From Maridesulfovibrio sp050916235 (GTDB lineage Bacteria; Desulfobacterota; Desulfovibrionia; Desulfovibrionales; Desulfovibrionaceae): a DNA stretch of 64,000 nt. The stretch's first letter is position 1. Each line of letters begins with the position of its first letter. The position numbers were made by a program, and so were the translations under genes. The DNA is taken from NCBI RefSeq assembly GCF_050916235.1, contig NZ_CP104854.1:1302001-1366000 (forward strand). Direction: 5' to 3'. Positions 8,080 through 15,523 of this stretch are shown here, piece after piece. Below the pieces are notes generated by a model. It saw only the letters and a list, made by a program, of their open reading frames with translations. It made no database searches and was not told the origin of the DNA.

Positions 8080-8952
8080 TCACACTCTAATCGTCCAGGA
8101 TTTCCTGACATATTTCATCGGCCTCAATCCATCCTCGGGATCGACCCGCCAGTCCCTATCAGACAATTCTGCTTCAACTGGCTCTTTAGTCCCAGCTCCA
8201 TCTGCACCGCAACCTACCCGGACATTCCGTATCATTTGGGCAGCCTGCTCCGGCAACCAGCAATGGCCGTTCGCAAATTCCACTCCCTGCGCATCAAGGT
8301 CAAGATGAAACTCAATCATCTCGGCCTCATATCTGTGCACGGCTCGCTGAACAACTCCTTCCTGCACTGTATGATCAGACCACCCAATTTTGCAACTGAA
8401 TTTCTTTTTCAGCAATTCTATTGCCGACAAATTAGCCTGACAACTGGGCGTAGGGTAACCGGAAACACAATGCAGCAAAGTCAGGTCAACACAACCCGCA
8501 CCACGAAGAGTTTCTACAGCATGAGAAATTTCAGCAACATTCGCCATGCCCGTAGACAAAACAATAGGAATTCCTGTCGCAGCACAGGAGATGAGCAAAT
8601 CGTCCCATAACAGCTCGTATGATGCAATTTTGAAAAAATCCACATACGGACTTAAAATACCAACCGCACCAAGGTAGAAAGGAGTACACGAAAAACCGAT
8701 TCCACACTCCCGACATTTCTCCGCTATCAAAGGAATATACTCTTCAGGCAGTTCCCATTGTTTTCTTTCCCTGTGTTTCTCACTTGCGGCAAGGATCTCC
8801 GGGGCAAACAGCTCATCAATTTTAAAAAGCTGAAATTTAACCGCATCACACCCTATTTTAACCGAGGATTCGACAAAATCAAAACATCGTTGCAGATCAC
8901 GTGCGTGATTGCTTGAAACCTCAGAAACAAACAACGGTATTTTACTTTTCAT
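8080..8952 (-). CDS. NeuB-family N-acetylneuraminate-type synthase, no SAF domain
   Basis: The 290-aa enzyme matches the NeuB TIM-barrel family, which condenses phosphoenolpyruvate with a hexosamine-type aldose to give sialic, legionaminic or pseudaminic acids. Visible markers are DAVKFQLFKIDELF, SCTPFYLGAVG, KIASYELLWDDLL, VLSTGMA and GWSDHT. It ends after the barrel and lacks the usual C-terminal antifreeze-like SAF domain (most NeuB proteins are about 340 aa), so substrate handling may differ. The IS200-like element ends about 30 bp upstream of its ATG, so its original leader may have been altered. It is the first gene downstream of the insertion. Confidence 0.8.
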   Translation of the reverse strand: MKSKIPLFVSEVSSNHARDLQRCFDFVESSVKIGCDAVKFQLFKIDELFAPEILAASEKHRERKQWELPEEYIPLIAEKCRECGIGFSCTPFYLGAVGILSPYVDFFKIASYELLWDDLLISCAATGIPIVLSTGMANVAEISHAVETLRGAGCVDLTLLHCVSGYPTPSCQANLSAIELLKKKFSCKIGWSDHTVQEGVVQRAVHRYEAEMIEFHLDLDAQGVEFANGHCWLPEQAAQMIRNVRVGCGADGAGTKEPVEAELSDRDWRVDPEDGLRPMKYVRKSWTIRV

Positions 8953-9043
8953 TAACTCAGCCCTTCATTAAATGAGTCATAATACCCCCGGCAAAGCCGG
9001 GGGCTTGTTTTTGTGAGCCACTCGAAGTGGCTTTAAGAACCGC

Positions 9044-9475
9044 CTAAAGGCGGAATTTCAATTGTTCAATCCGTTGGTCTTCTTTTTCCTGATTCCGAAT
9101 GTACTCCCGAATCACTTTTTCATCACGACCCACGGTAGAAACAAAGTATCCTCTGGCCCAAAAGCTTTGCCCAGCGTAACCGCGTGCTCGGCCTTCGATT
9201 TCACGAGCAATATGAATTGCGCTCTTACCTTTTATAAAACCAACAACTTGGGCTACCGAATATTTGGGAGGGATAGCAATATACATATGCACATGATCGT
9301 TGCATAAGTGGCCTTCCAGAATCATACATTCGCGCTGTCGCGCAAGTTTATGAAAAACCTCGCCCAAGTAGTTTTTCAGTTTGCCAAACAACACCTTGCG
9401 TCGACATTTCGGTATCCACACAACATGATACTTGCAGTCCCATTTTGTATGGCATAGGCTTGAATTGCACTTCAT
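9044..9475 (-). CDS. tnpA: IS200-family transposase TnpA (HUH, Y1)
   Basis: The 143-aa protein is a Y1 transposase. The HUH metal-binding pair is in NDHVHMYIAIP (about residues 59-69) and the nucleophilic tyrosine is in IREYIRNQE near the C-terminus. The TKYRRKVL-like N-terminal region (VVWIPKCRRKVLFG) and full length suggest it is intact. Known family members excise and insert as single-stranded DNA at hairpin ends. Its Shine-Dalgarno AGGAG just upstream of the ATG is locked inside a long stem (9478-9520), which should keep expression low. No TnpB-type accessory gene is present. Confidence 0.93.
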   Translation of the reverse strand: MKCNSSLCHTKWDCKYHVVWIPKCRRKVLFGKLKNYLGEVFHKLARQRECMILEGHLCNDHVHMYIAIPPKYSVAQVVGFIKGKSAIHIAREIEGRARGYAGQSFWARGYFVSTVGRDEKVIREYIRNQEKEDQRIEQLKFRL

Positions 9476-9477
9476 AG

Positions 9478-9520
9478 AGCCTCTCCTCTGCTCACTTTGA
9501 GCAGCTCACAAGGAGAGGCT
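9478..9520 (-). promoter_or_regulatory. Leader stem-loop hiding the transposase ribosome-binding site
   Basis: A perfect 10-bp outer stem (9478-9487 with 9511-9520) encloses a second 7-bp stem (9488-9494 with 9498-9504). The outer arm next to the transposase ATG contains its AGGAG. IS200 elements are known to repress translation with such a leader hairpin. Confidence 0.75.
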
Positions 9521-9604
9521 TTATATTACTCCCGCATAAGTCAAACTTTACTGGTCCCCCAGCATAGCTGGGGGGTTTCTCAGTGGACTCAGGCAACACG
9601 AGGA

Positions 9605-11242
9605 TCAGATTGCCATTTTCTCCAAATAACATTCAGCCATTCTTCCAATCATACCAATATGTTGACGAATAATAGAATTAGCTAAGACCTGATTATCACT
9701 TAACGAAGAAACACATCCACCCTCTACGAACTCAGCCATCTCGAGGCATGCCTCCATAAGCTCCTTCGGAGAATTGTTACGCATATGCACGCCCAGTTCC
9801 TTAAGTTGTTCAATCTTATTTAAGCTTGCAACTCCATGACCAAAAATTTCTCTTAGAGCCAACTCCCTTTCGCCATCAATCCAAAAAAATCTTTTGAACA
9901 TGGTAATACAATTTGGATCCCAATCCACAACAGCTCCGGCTTGAGCATAATTAACATAAAGAACAGGTCTTCTGAAAATGAAAGAAATACCGTCAATTCC
10001 CGTTCCGGTTGAAATCATAAATGAGCAGGTCCCACATAAATAAACATCCATAAACTCAGACCTGAAATAATTGGAATAATCTATAACACGCGGATGATCT
10101 AGTTCAAAAGTTTTTTCCGTAACAGCACCCATACGCAAGACGTAATAGCCCCTTTCCGCCAAGGCTAAGGCCGCATCCTTGTAGGTATCAATATCTGAAT
10201 CCCTGAAATCGTGATAACTCCAATCCTTTCCTTTAAGATGGGACTTCAGGTAGGCATTATCACGTACGTTCAGGCAGACATATTCAGCTCCAGGCTCTAT
10301 CCCCATTCTAGCCAACTCTGACCTTGCCATATCCTCTTCCTTTTGTGTGAACTTTAGAAAAGGTTCCGACCTATGCCAAAGTTTATAATCATCGCGTCCA
10401 TTATTTCCGTGCAGATCTTTATATGTGTTGTAGGGGCTCTCAGGAGAGAGAAGTGGTGCCACGACCGATGCAACCGGAGAATAACGAATCACCCGATTCC
10501 ACATCAGTTTCAAAAATTTATTTGAGACAGGTTCGCTGTGTCCCAGAAAATCAAATGTTTCAGAATCAGTTATTCCTGCGGCCCGCTCACTGAGATACTT
10601 TTCAGTATTCATGGCGAAATGTCCGATCCGTTCACTTCGCAAGGTTCCAAACCTGACCTTCAGCCATGGAAAAACAGAATCAGCCAGTTGAACAAGATGT
10701 TCACAGTCCTGATAGCTAAGTTCCTTACTCCGCAACTTTGCCTCAAGGGCTCTCATATGTTCGACAAACATTTCTTCAAGAAAAGGCCTGAGTTCCTTTT
10801 TATCAACCTCAAGAATAGTTAAGCAGTGGGGACAAATGAATTTGCTGTTCCCCAACCTAGGCTTAAGTAAATCAATCCTTACATTTCCCGAACAATGCGA
10901 ACATTCACCATCAACCAGTATTCTGGAGGAATCTATAGCTATCTCCGGACTACAGGAGGCAGGATAAAAAACAGAATATTTTGCTCCCTCTGGATCAACG
11001 CCGCCATTTTCCAGAAATATCTTGATTTCTTCCTGCAGAGGATCAAGCCCCTTCACCGCCTCCGATGCCATTCCCATCGCCCCGCAAGAAATTGCAGCCT
11101 TGGCAAAGGAGATCCTGTCCTCTGTGCCGGAAGCAAGGGCTTTTACACCGAATTTCTTAAGCAAAATGGAAAGCTCCTCATTCCTGAGGGACTGGATACC
11201 GGCATAAAAAGAGTTTTCCATTTCCGAAGGTTTTGTATTCAT
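9605..11242 (-). CDS. TIGR04372-family glycosyltransferase with zinc ribbon
   Basis: The 545-aa protein resembles the TIGR04372 glycosyltransferase family found in surface-polysaccharide and flagellin-glycosylation loci. The C-terminal half has EYVCLNVRDNAYL, a FRDSDIDTYKDA segment, then RMGAVTEK and SFMISTGTGIDGISFIFRRP, which forms the nucleotide-sugar-binding part of a GT-B-like fold. An N-terminal pair of CxxC motifs (ECSHCSG near residue 113, FICPHCL near 136) forms a probable zinc ribbon. ATG at 11242 has an ideal GGAGG five bases upstream. It is the first gene of the operon in this window; the IS200 element follows it by about 12 bp. Confidence 0.78.
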   Translation of the reverse strand: MNTKPSEMENSFYAGIQSLRNEELSILLKKFGVKALASGTEDRISFAKAAISCGAMGMASEAVKGLDPLQEEIKIFLENGGVDPEGAKYSVFYPASCSPEIAIDSSRILVDGECSHCSGNVRIDLLKPRLGNSKFICPHCLTILEVDKKELRPFLEEMFVEHMRALEAKLRSKELSYQDCEHLVQLADSVFPWLKVRFGTLRSERIGHFAMNTEKYLSERAAGITDSETFDFLGHSEPVSNKFLKLMWNRVIRYSPVASVVAPLLSPESPYNTYKDLHGNNGRDDYKLWHRSEPFLKFTQKEEDMARSELARMGIEPGAEYVCLNVRDNAYLKSHLKGKDWSYHDFRDSDIDTYKDAALALAERGYYVLRMGAVTEKTFELDHPRVIDYSNYFRSEFMDVYLCGTCSFMISTGTGIDGISFIFRRPVLYVNYAQAGAVVDWDPNCITMFKRFFWIDGERELALREIFGHGVASLNKIEQLKELGVHMRNNSPKELMEACLEMAEFVEGGCVSSLSDNQVLANSIIRQHIGMIGRMAECYLEKMAI

Positions 11243-11366
11243 TCAATCCTCCACAAGACTGTAAAGATGTCACTTTATGGACACTGTCCAATACAAATGC
11301 ATTATCCACGCCAAAGCAGACACCCTTGCAGCCGACCATATACCAAAAAAATGTTATTATCATCTT

Positions 11367-12254
11367 TTAAAACCGGCAGTTATCCCTCACACACTCCATA
11401 AAATTATCCAAAGCAGCAAACCCCATACCCTTGCGACAGACAACATGCATTTCCAGCGAAGGGTAATCCCCTGCAAGCCTAAGGAAAACCACTCCCTTTG
11501 TATTGCGCCGAGCCATACTTTCGGGGACGATGGAAACTCCTATCCTCGCAGCCACAAGAGCCAGCGCAGCTGTCTTGGTCCCGGTGTCCTGCACTATATC
11601 GGGAGTAAAACCGCATGCGGCAAAAACTTTCATCCATTCATCATAAAGCAGTGGCTGGCTATCTCGCGGATAGAAAACCAGCGGCTCCCCTGCCAGCTCC
11701 GATACATCAACACTGTCGCGCTCTGCAAACCTGTGCCCCGAAGGGGCGATCAGCGCATATGATTCTCTATGAAAGACCTCCGCCACCAGATCACTTACAT
11801 CATGGCGGAACAGACGGACCACACCGACATCTATTTCACCGCTGCGGACAGCCTCAAGCTGTGCGTTGGTAAACATTTCCCGCAGGACCAGATCCACTCC
11901 CGGATATCGGCCTTTGAATTCAGCAATTATTTCCGCCAGCGGAGTTTCCAGCGCCGGCCCTATATAGCCGAGCCGCAGCCTCCCACCCTGCCCGGATACA
12001 GCCGCGCGAAGGTTTGACTCCGCTCTTTCAAGAGAGTCGAGTACCCTGCGGGCATCCTCCAAGAGAACTTTACCTGCCGCCGTGAGAACAACTGAACGTT
12101 TGTTGCGTTCGAAAAGCCGTACCCCAAGCTCGTCCTCAAATTTCATTATCTGCTGGCTCAGGGGCGGCTGCGAAATATGAAGCCTTCGGGCGGCATTGCC
12201 AAAGTGAAGCTCCTCGGCGACAGCCACAAAATATTTCAACTGACGTGTTTCCAT
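11367..12254 (-). CDS. LysR-family transcriptional regulator
   Basis: The 295-aa protein has the N-terminal winged helix of LysR regulators (METRQLKYFVAVAEELHFGNAARRLHISQPPLSQQI begins it; helix-turn-helix about residues 18-37) and a periplasmic-binding-protein-like effector domain (from about residue 90: GRLRLGYIG). It is divergent from the aldo/keto reductase gene at 12367, with 112 bp between them that contain a palindrome with the T-N11-A spacing. By the usual LysR logic it should control that gene and itself. The effector is unknown. Confidence 0.93.
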   Translation of the reverse strand: METRQLKYFVAVAEELHFGNAARRLHISQPPLSQQIMKFEDELGVRLFERNKRSVVLTAAGKVLLEDARRVLDSLERAESNLRAAVSGQGGRLRLGYIGPALETPLAEIIAEFKGRYPGVDLVLREMFTNAQLEAVRSGEIDVGVVRLFRHDVSDLVAEVFHRESYALIAPSGHRFAERDSVDVSELAGEPLVFYPRDSQPLLYDEWMKVFAACGFTPDIVQDTGTKTAALALVAARIGVSIVPESMARRNTKGVVFLRLAGDYPSLEMHVVCRKGMGFAALDNFMECVRDNCRF

Positions 12255-12258
12255 AACA

Positions 12259-12275
12259 AATATCTAGCAGATATT
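12259..12275. promoter_or_regulatory. Probable LysR operator (T-N11-A palindrome)
   Basis: AATATCTAGCAGATATT is a perfect inverted repeat with 7-bp arms and a 3-bp centre, matching the LysR T-N11-A rule. It lies 4 bp upstream of the regulator's start codon and about 92 bp upstream of the reductase, a position suited to autorepression and divergent activation. Confidence 0.6.
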
Positions 12276-12366
12276 ACTTTCATTCAAAAGATATATTCGA
12301 CATATTTATTACTAGGCCATATTCATCAGTCATAAAAACTTCAACCGTTAAGAACGGAGGCAAACA

Positions 12367-13362
12367 ATGACTGAAAGAATATCTGAAAAAGCACTTGGAA
12401 ACAGCGAACTGAAAATATCCACCATCGGACTGGGCTGTATGGGACTCAGTGAATTCTACGGGCAGCCGGCTTCGCTTGAGGACGGATGCAATCTTATCCG
12501 CCATGCACTGGAGCGGGGAGTAAACTTCTTTGACACGGCTGATATGTATGGAGACGGCCACAATGAAAAAATGCTGGCCGCAGCCCTGAAGGGAAAACGG
12601 GAACAGGCTGTAATAGCCACAAAATTCGGTATCGTACGTCAGAACGGAGAATATGCAAGGACGATCTGCGGCACACCTGAATACGTGCGCAAAGCCTGCC
12701 ACGACAGCCTCAAAAGGCTCGAAACAGACTACATCGATCTTTATTACATCCACCGAGTAGACAGCAGCACTCCCATCGAAGATACCATTGGCGAAATGTC
12801 CAGACTGGTGGACGAAGGCAAAATCCGTGCTCTGGGAATTTCGGAGGCATCCGCAGAAACCATTCGCAGGGCTCATGCAGTACACCCGATTTCTGCACTG
12901 CAGTCGGAGTACTCGATGCTGACCCGTGACCCGGAGGATGAAATACTGGCCCTGACGCGCGAACTGGGGATCACCTTTGTTCCTTACAGCCCCATCTGCC
13001 GAGGACTGCTGAGCTCCAGCCGGATTGACTCCAACGACTCTGCAGACTTTCGCCGCAACCTCCCCCGCTTTCAGGGAGAGGCGTACGACAAGAACAAATC
13101 CATTGCCACAGCCCTTTCGGAAATAGCTCAGGCCAAGGGGTGTTCCCTGGCCCAGCTGTCTCTGGCCTGGGTACTGGCACAGGGAGACAATATAGTGCCC
13201 ATTCCCGGCACAACAAAGATCAAAAATCTGGAATCAAACATTGAAGCAGCTGGCATTAATCTCACTGGAGATGAACTTGCAGAGATTGATATTATTCTGT
13301 CCGGAGCAACCGTAGAAGGTGCGCGTTACACAGAAGAAGGGATGAAAGGGGTTAACCTGTAA
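12367..13362 (+). CDS. Aldo/keto reductase
   Basis: The 331-aa protein is a typical single-domain NADPH-dependent aldo/keto reductase of the YhdN/Tas-like group. Family markers are FFDTADMYGDGHNE with the catalytic Asp and Tyr (about residues 49-62), the active-site lysine in VIATKFG and IHRVD. The C-terminal PIPGTTKIKNLESN is the cofactor-binding end. ATG at 12367 has GGAGG six bases upstream. It is divergent from the LysR regulator. The likely role is reduction of reactive aldehydes or ketones. The substrate is not predictable. Confidence 0.92.
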   Translation: MTERISEKALGNSELKISTIGLGCMGLSEFYGQPASLEDGCNLIRHALERGVNFFDTADMYGDGHNEKMLAAALKGKREQAVIATKFGIVRQNGEYARTICGTPEYVRKACHDSLKRLETDYIDLYYIHRVDSSTPIEDTIGEMSRLVDEGKIRALGISEASAETIRRAHAVHPISALQSEYSMLTRDPEDEILALTRELGITFVPYSPICRGLLSSSRIDSNDSADFRRNLPRFQGEAYDKNKSIATALSEIAQAKGCSLAQLSLAWVLAQGDNIVPIPGTTKIKNLESNIEAAGINLTGDELAEIDIILSGATVEGARYTEEGMKGVNL

Positions 13363-13384
13363 ACAATATTATCCCATAAACAAC

Positions 13385-13414
13385 CAGGAGGGGCCCACAA
13401 ACAGGCCTCTCCTG
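13385..13414 (+). terminator. Weak terminator-like hairpin after aldo/keto reductase
   Basis: CAGGAGGGGCC pairs with GGCCTCTCCTG (one G-U wobble) around an 8-base loop, 22 bp after the reductase stop. There is no clear T-run, so rho-independent activity is uncertain. Confidence 0.4.
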
Positions 13415-13498
13415 CTGCCTTCCACCATACCGATTACACAGGCTATACAAATTTATTAGACTATCCTGCCTTGAACCTTAACTGCCAGCTGTGATAGC

Positions 13499-14956
13499 GT
13501 GAGATATAAAATAGAATTTTTCACGAATCTTCTATCCGCTGTAATGGGAAGGCAGGGTCCTTTTTTGAAAAACCGATTCAAAATATCCTCCGTTGCGATC
13601 CAGATTGCCGCAGTATATGCACTGTTCGGCTTTCTCTGGATTCTGCTTTCCGACAAACTTCTTCTGTTTCTGGTCCGCGACATAGACACCGTCAACAGAC
13701 TTCAGACCTACAAAGGATGGTTCTATGTTCTGGTAACAGCAGCGCTGGTCTGCCTGCTGATTGAAAAACACATCCGAACGCTGCAGCTTAGCGAACAAAG
13801 ATACCGCAGACTGCTCTCAAACATTGCAGACCCAATTTATCTTGCCAACTCCAAAGGAGAAATGGTCGACTGCAACAGTGCAGCCACGACAAGACTCGGC
13901 TACACCAGAAGTGAACTGCTGAGCATGAAGCTCGATGAAATTGATCTGTACGTGAATATCGATGTCTGGATTAAAATTATCTCAGAAATGAAAAACGACC
14001 GCAAATTTCCGCTTGAATCTCTCCATCGTTGTAAAGACGGGACTACATTCCCGGTAGAAATTTCGGCATGCGTTTTTGATGAAGGAGAAGAAAGATTTGT
14101 GCTGGGAGTTGCGCGGGACATCACAGAACGCAAGCAGACTCTTGAGTTACTGGTTCAGACAGAAAAGATGAATTCCCTGGGGAATATGGCAGCCGGAATT
14201 GCCCATGAGATCAACAACCCTCTCTCAGCCATACTCGGTGCCTGTCAGAATATCCGAAACAGAGTATTCAAAGACACCCTCAAAAACATGGAAACGGCAA
14301 ATGAGTGCCATATAGAACTGGAATGCTTGAGGGAGTATTTCAACAAAAGGGATGTTACACGTATGCTGGACGCTATCGCCGCTTCTGGAGAAAGAGCATC
14401 AAAGATAGTCACCAGTATGCTGAACTTCTGCTACAGCAGCCCGGTTGAGCTTCACGTATGCAAAATCACCACCCTTCTTGATGAAACCATCGAGCTCATT
14501 TCAGCAGACTTCAACCTCATCAAGGAATATGATTTCAGGCACATACAGATCATTAGAGATTACCCTGAACAGGATCTGCAGGTCTGTTGTCTACGCAGTG
14601 CCATCCAGCAGGTTTTCCTTAACCTTTTCAAGAATGCCACCGAGGCTATGGCCGAAAAAACATATGAGCAGGATGTTCAGCCGCAAATTACTCTCCGGGT
14701 AAGACAACAGAAGGATAATGTCTCAATAACAGTTGAAGACAACGGCCCGGGTATGAACAAGGAAATGCTGAAAAAAATATTCGAACCGTTCTACACCTCC
14801 AAGGATGTGGGCAAGGGGACCGGGCTTGGACTCTCGGTTTCCTATTTCATAGTCACCGACCAGCATAAAGGAAACATGGAAGTTGAAAGCACTCCAGGGA
14901 GAGGGACAAAATTCATCATCACCCTGCCTCAGGAGGCCTGTTCGATAGCTTCTTGA
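13499..14956 (+). CDS. PAS-domain sensor histidine kinase, membrane bound
   Basis: The 485-aa protein has two N-terminal membrane helices (about residues 34-54 and 73-93), a PAS domain (about 100-215: NIADPIYLANSKGEMVDCN to GVARDITERK), an HisKA H-box GIAHEINNPL (phospho-acceptor His near 238) and a HATPase_c domain with DNGPGM and GTGLGLS. The kinase core resembles NtrB/AtoS types that pair with sigma-54 activators. There is no adjacent response regulator; the closest sigma-54 activator, at 20259, lacks a proper receiver pocket. The start shown is GTG without a clear ribosome-binding site; ATG at 13544 is an alternative. The signal is unknown. Confidence 0.92.
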   Translation: MRYKIEFFTNLLSAVMGRQGPFLKNRFKISSVAIQIAAVYALFGFLWILLSDKLLLFLVRDIDTVNRLQTYKGWFYVLVTAALVCLLIEKHIRTLQLSEQRYRRLLSNIADPIYLANSKGEMVDCNSAATTRLGYTRSELLSMKLDEIDLYVNIDVWIKIISEMKNDRKFPLESLHRCKDGTTFPVEISACVFDEGEERFVLGVARDITERKQTLELLVQTEKMNSLGNMAAGIAHEINNPLSAILGACQNIRNRVFKDTLKNMETANECHIELECLREYFNKRDVTRMLDAIAASGERASKIVTSMLNFCYSSPVELHVCKITTLLDETIELISADFNLIKEYDFRHIQIIRDYPEQDLQVCCLRSAIQQVFLNLFKNATEAMAEKTYEQDVQPQITLRVRQQKDNVSITVEDNGPGMNKEMLKKIFEPFYTSKDVGKGTGLGLSVSYFIVTDQHKGNMEVESTPGRGTKFIITLPQEACSIAS

Positions 14957-15005
14957 AATGCACCCGCGCAGTATTTGAGGGAACCCAGGAACTCTTCACG
15001 CATAA

Positions 15006-15035
15006 AAAAAAGAGGCCCATACGAGCCTCTTTTTT
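15006..15035. terminator. Bidirectional terminator between histidine kinase and cupin genes
   Basis: An 11-bp stem AAAAAAGAGGC/GCCTCTTTTTT with an 8-base loop lies between converging genes and presents a T-run on either strand. Confidence 0.85.
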
Positions 15036-15050
15036 ATAGCTATACAAGAA

Positions 15051-15410
15051 TTACGGCTTAATCAGAGTCAGCAGCATCTTGAAGCGTTCTCTGGCCTCAA
15101 GGCCGTGCGGCACATTGGCGGGCATTACGATAGCCTCTCCGGCGGCCACGTTGAATATTTCGCCGTTAATGTTCACTTCCGCAACTCCGTCCAGCACCTG
15201 CACCATGGCATCGCCGGGTGCGCTGTGGGTGCTGATTCCTTCCCCTGCATCAAAGGCGAACAGGGTCAGGGAGATGTTCTTAACATGTGACAGGGTTCTG
15301 CTTACCACCTGCCCTTCCTGGTATGTCACCAGTCCGGTAAGGTCCAGCACCTTGTTATGATCTATATTCTTTATGGTTACGTCAGTAAGGTTCTTGATGA
15401 GTTCAGCCAT
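15051..15410 (-). CDS. Small cupin-domain protein
   Basis: The 119-aa protein is a single cupin barrel: STHSAPGDAMVQVLDG and GEAIVMPANVPHGLEA are the two conserved cupin motifs, with His and Glu/His metal ligands partly preserved. ATG at 15410 is chosen because of an ideal GGAGG five bases upstream. Small cupins of this type (COG1917-like) are frequent in Desulfovibrio and are of unclear function. It follows the RND permease gene by 113 bp on the same strand; that gap holds ATGTCCGACAT (15495-15505), a possible operator. Confidence 0.85.
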   Translation of the reverse strand: MAELIKNLTDVTIKNIDHNKVLDLTGLVTYQEGQVVSRTLSHVKNISLTLFAFDAGEGISTHSAPGDAMVQVLDGVAEVNINGEIFNVAAGEAIVMPANVPHGLEARERFKMLLTLIKP

Positions 15411-15523
15411 GTTGACCTCCACTATTAATGGTCGGTTGGGATATTTCGGTCAAATTGATCAACCGTTGTGATTCATCTTTCCCATAAAACAATTATGTCC
15501 GACATGACCTAAGTCAATACAGG

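Larger units (their letters stand above)
8980..9592. mobile_element. IS200/IS605-type insertion sequence, single-gene
   Basis: The element carries one HUH transposase gene and is bounded by GC-rich hairpins instead of inverted repeats, as IS200-family elements are. One end has CCCCCGGC-AAA-GCCGGGGG (8985-9003) and small stems at about 9016-9056; the other has CCCCCAGC-ATA-GCTGGGGG (9556-9574). IS200 elements make no target duplication, so the exact ends are estimates. It lies between the TIGR04372 glycosyltransferase gene and the NeuB-like gene, in the same orientation as the operon. Confidence 0.75.

Noticed and set aside
15495..15505. ATGTCCGACAT as operator of the cupin gene
   Set aside because: The arms are only 5 bp and no promoter elements align with it; kept only as a remark.
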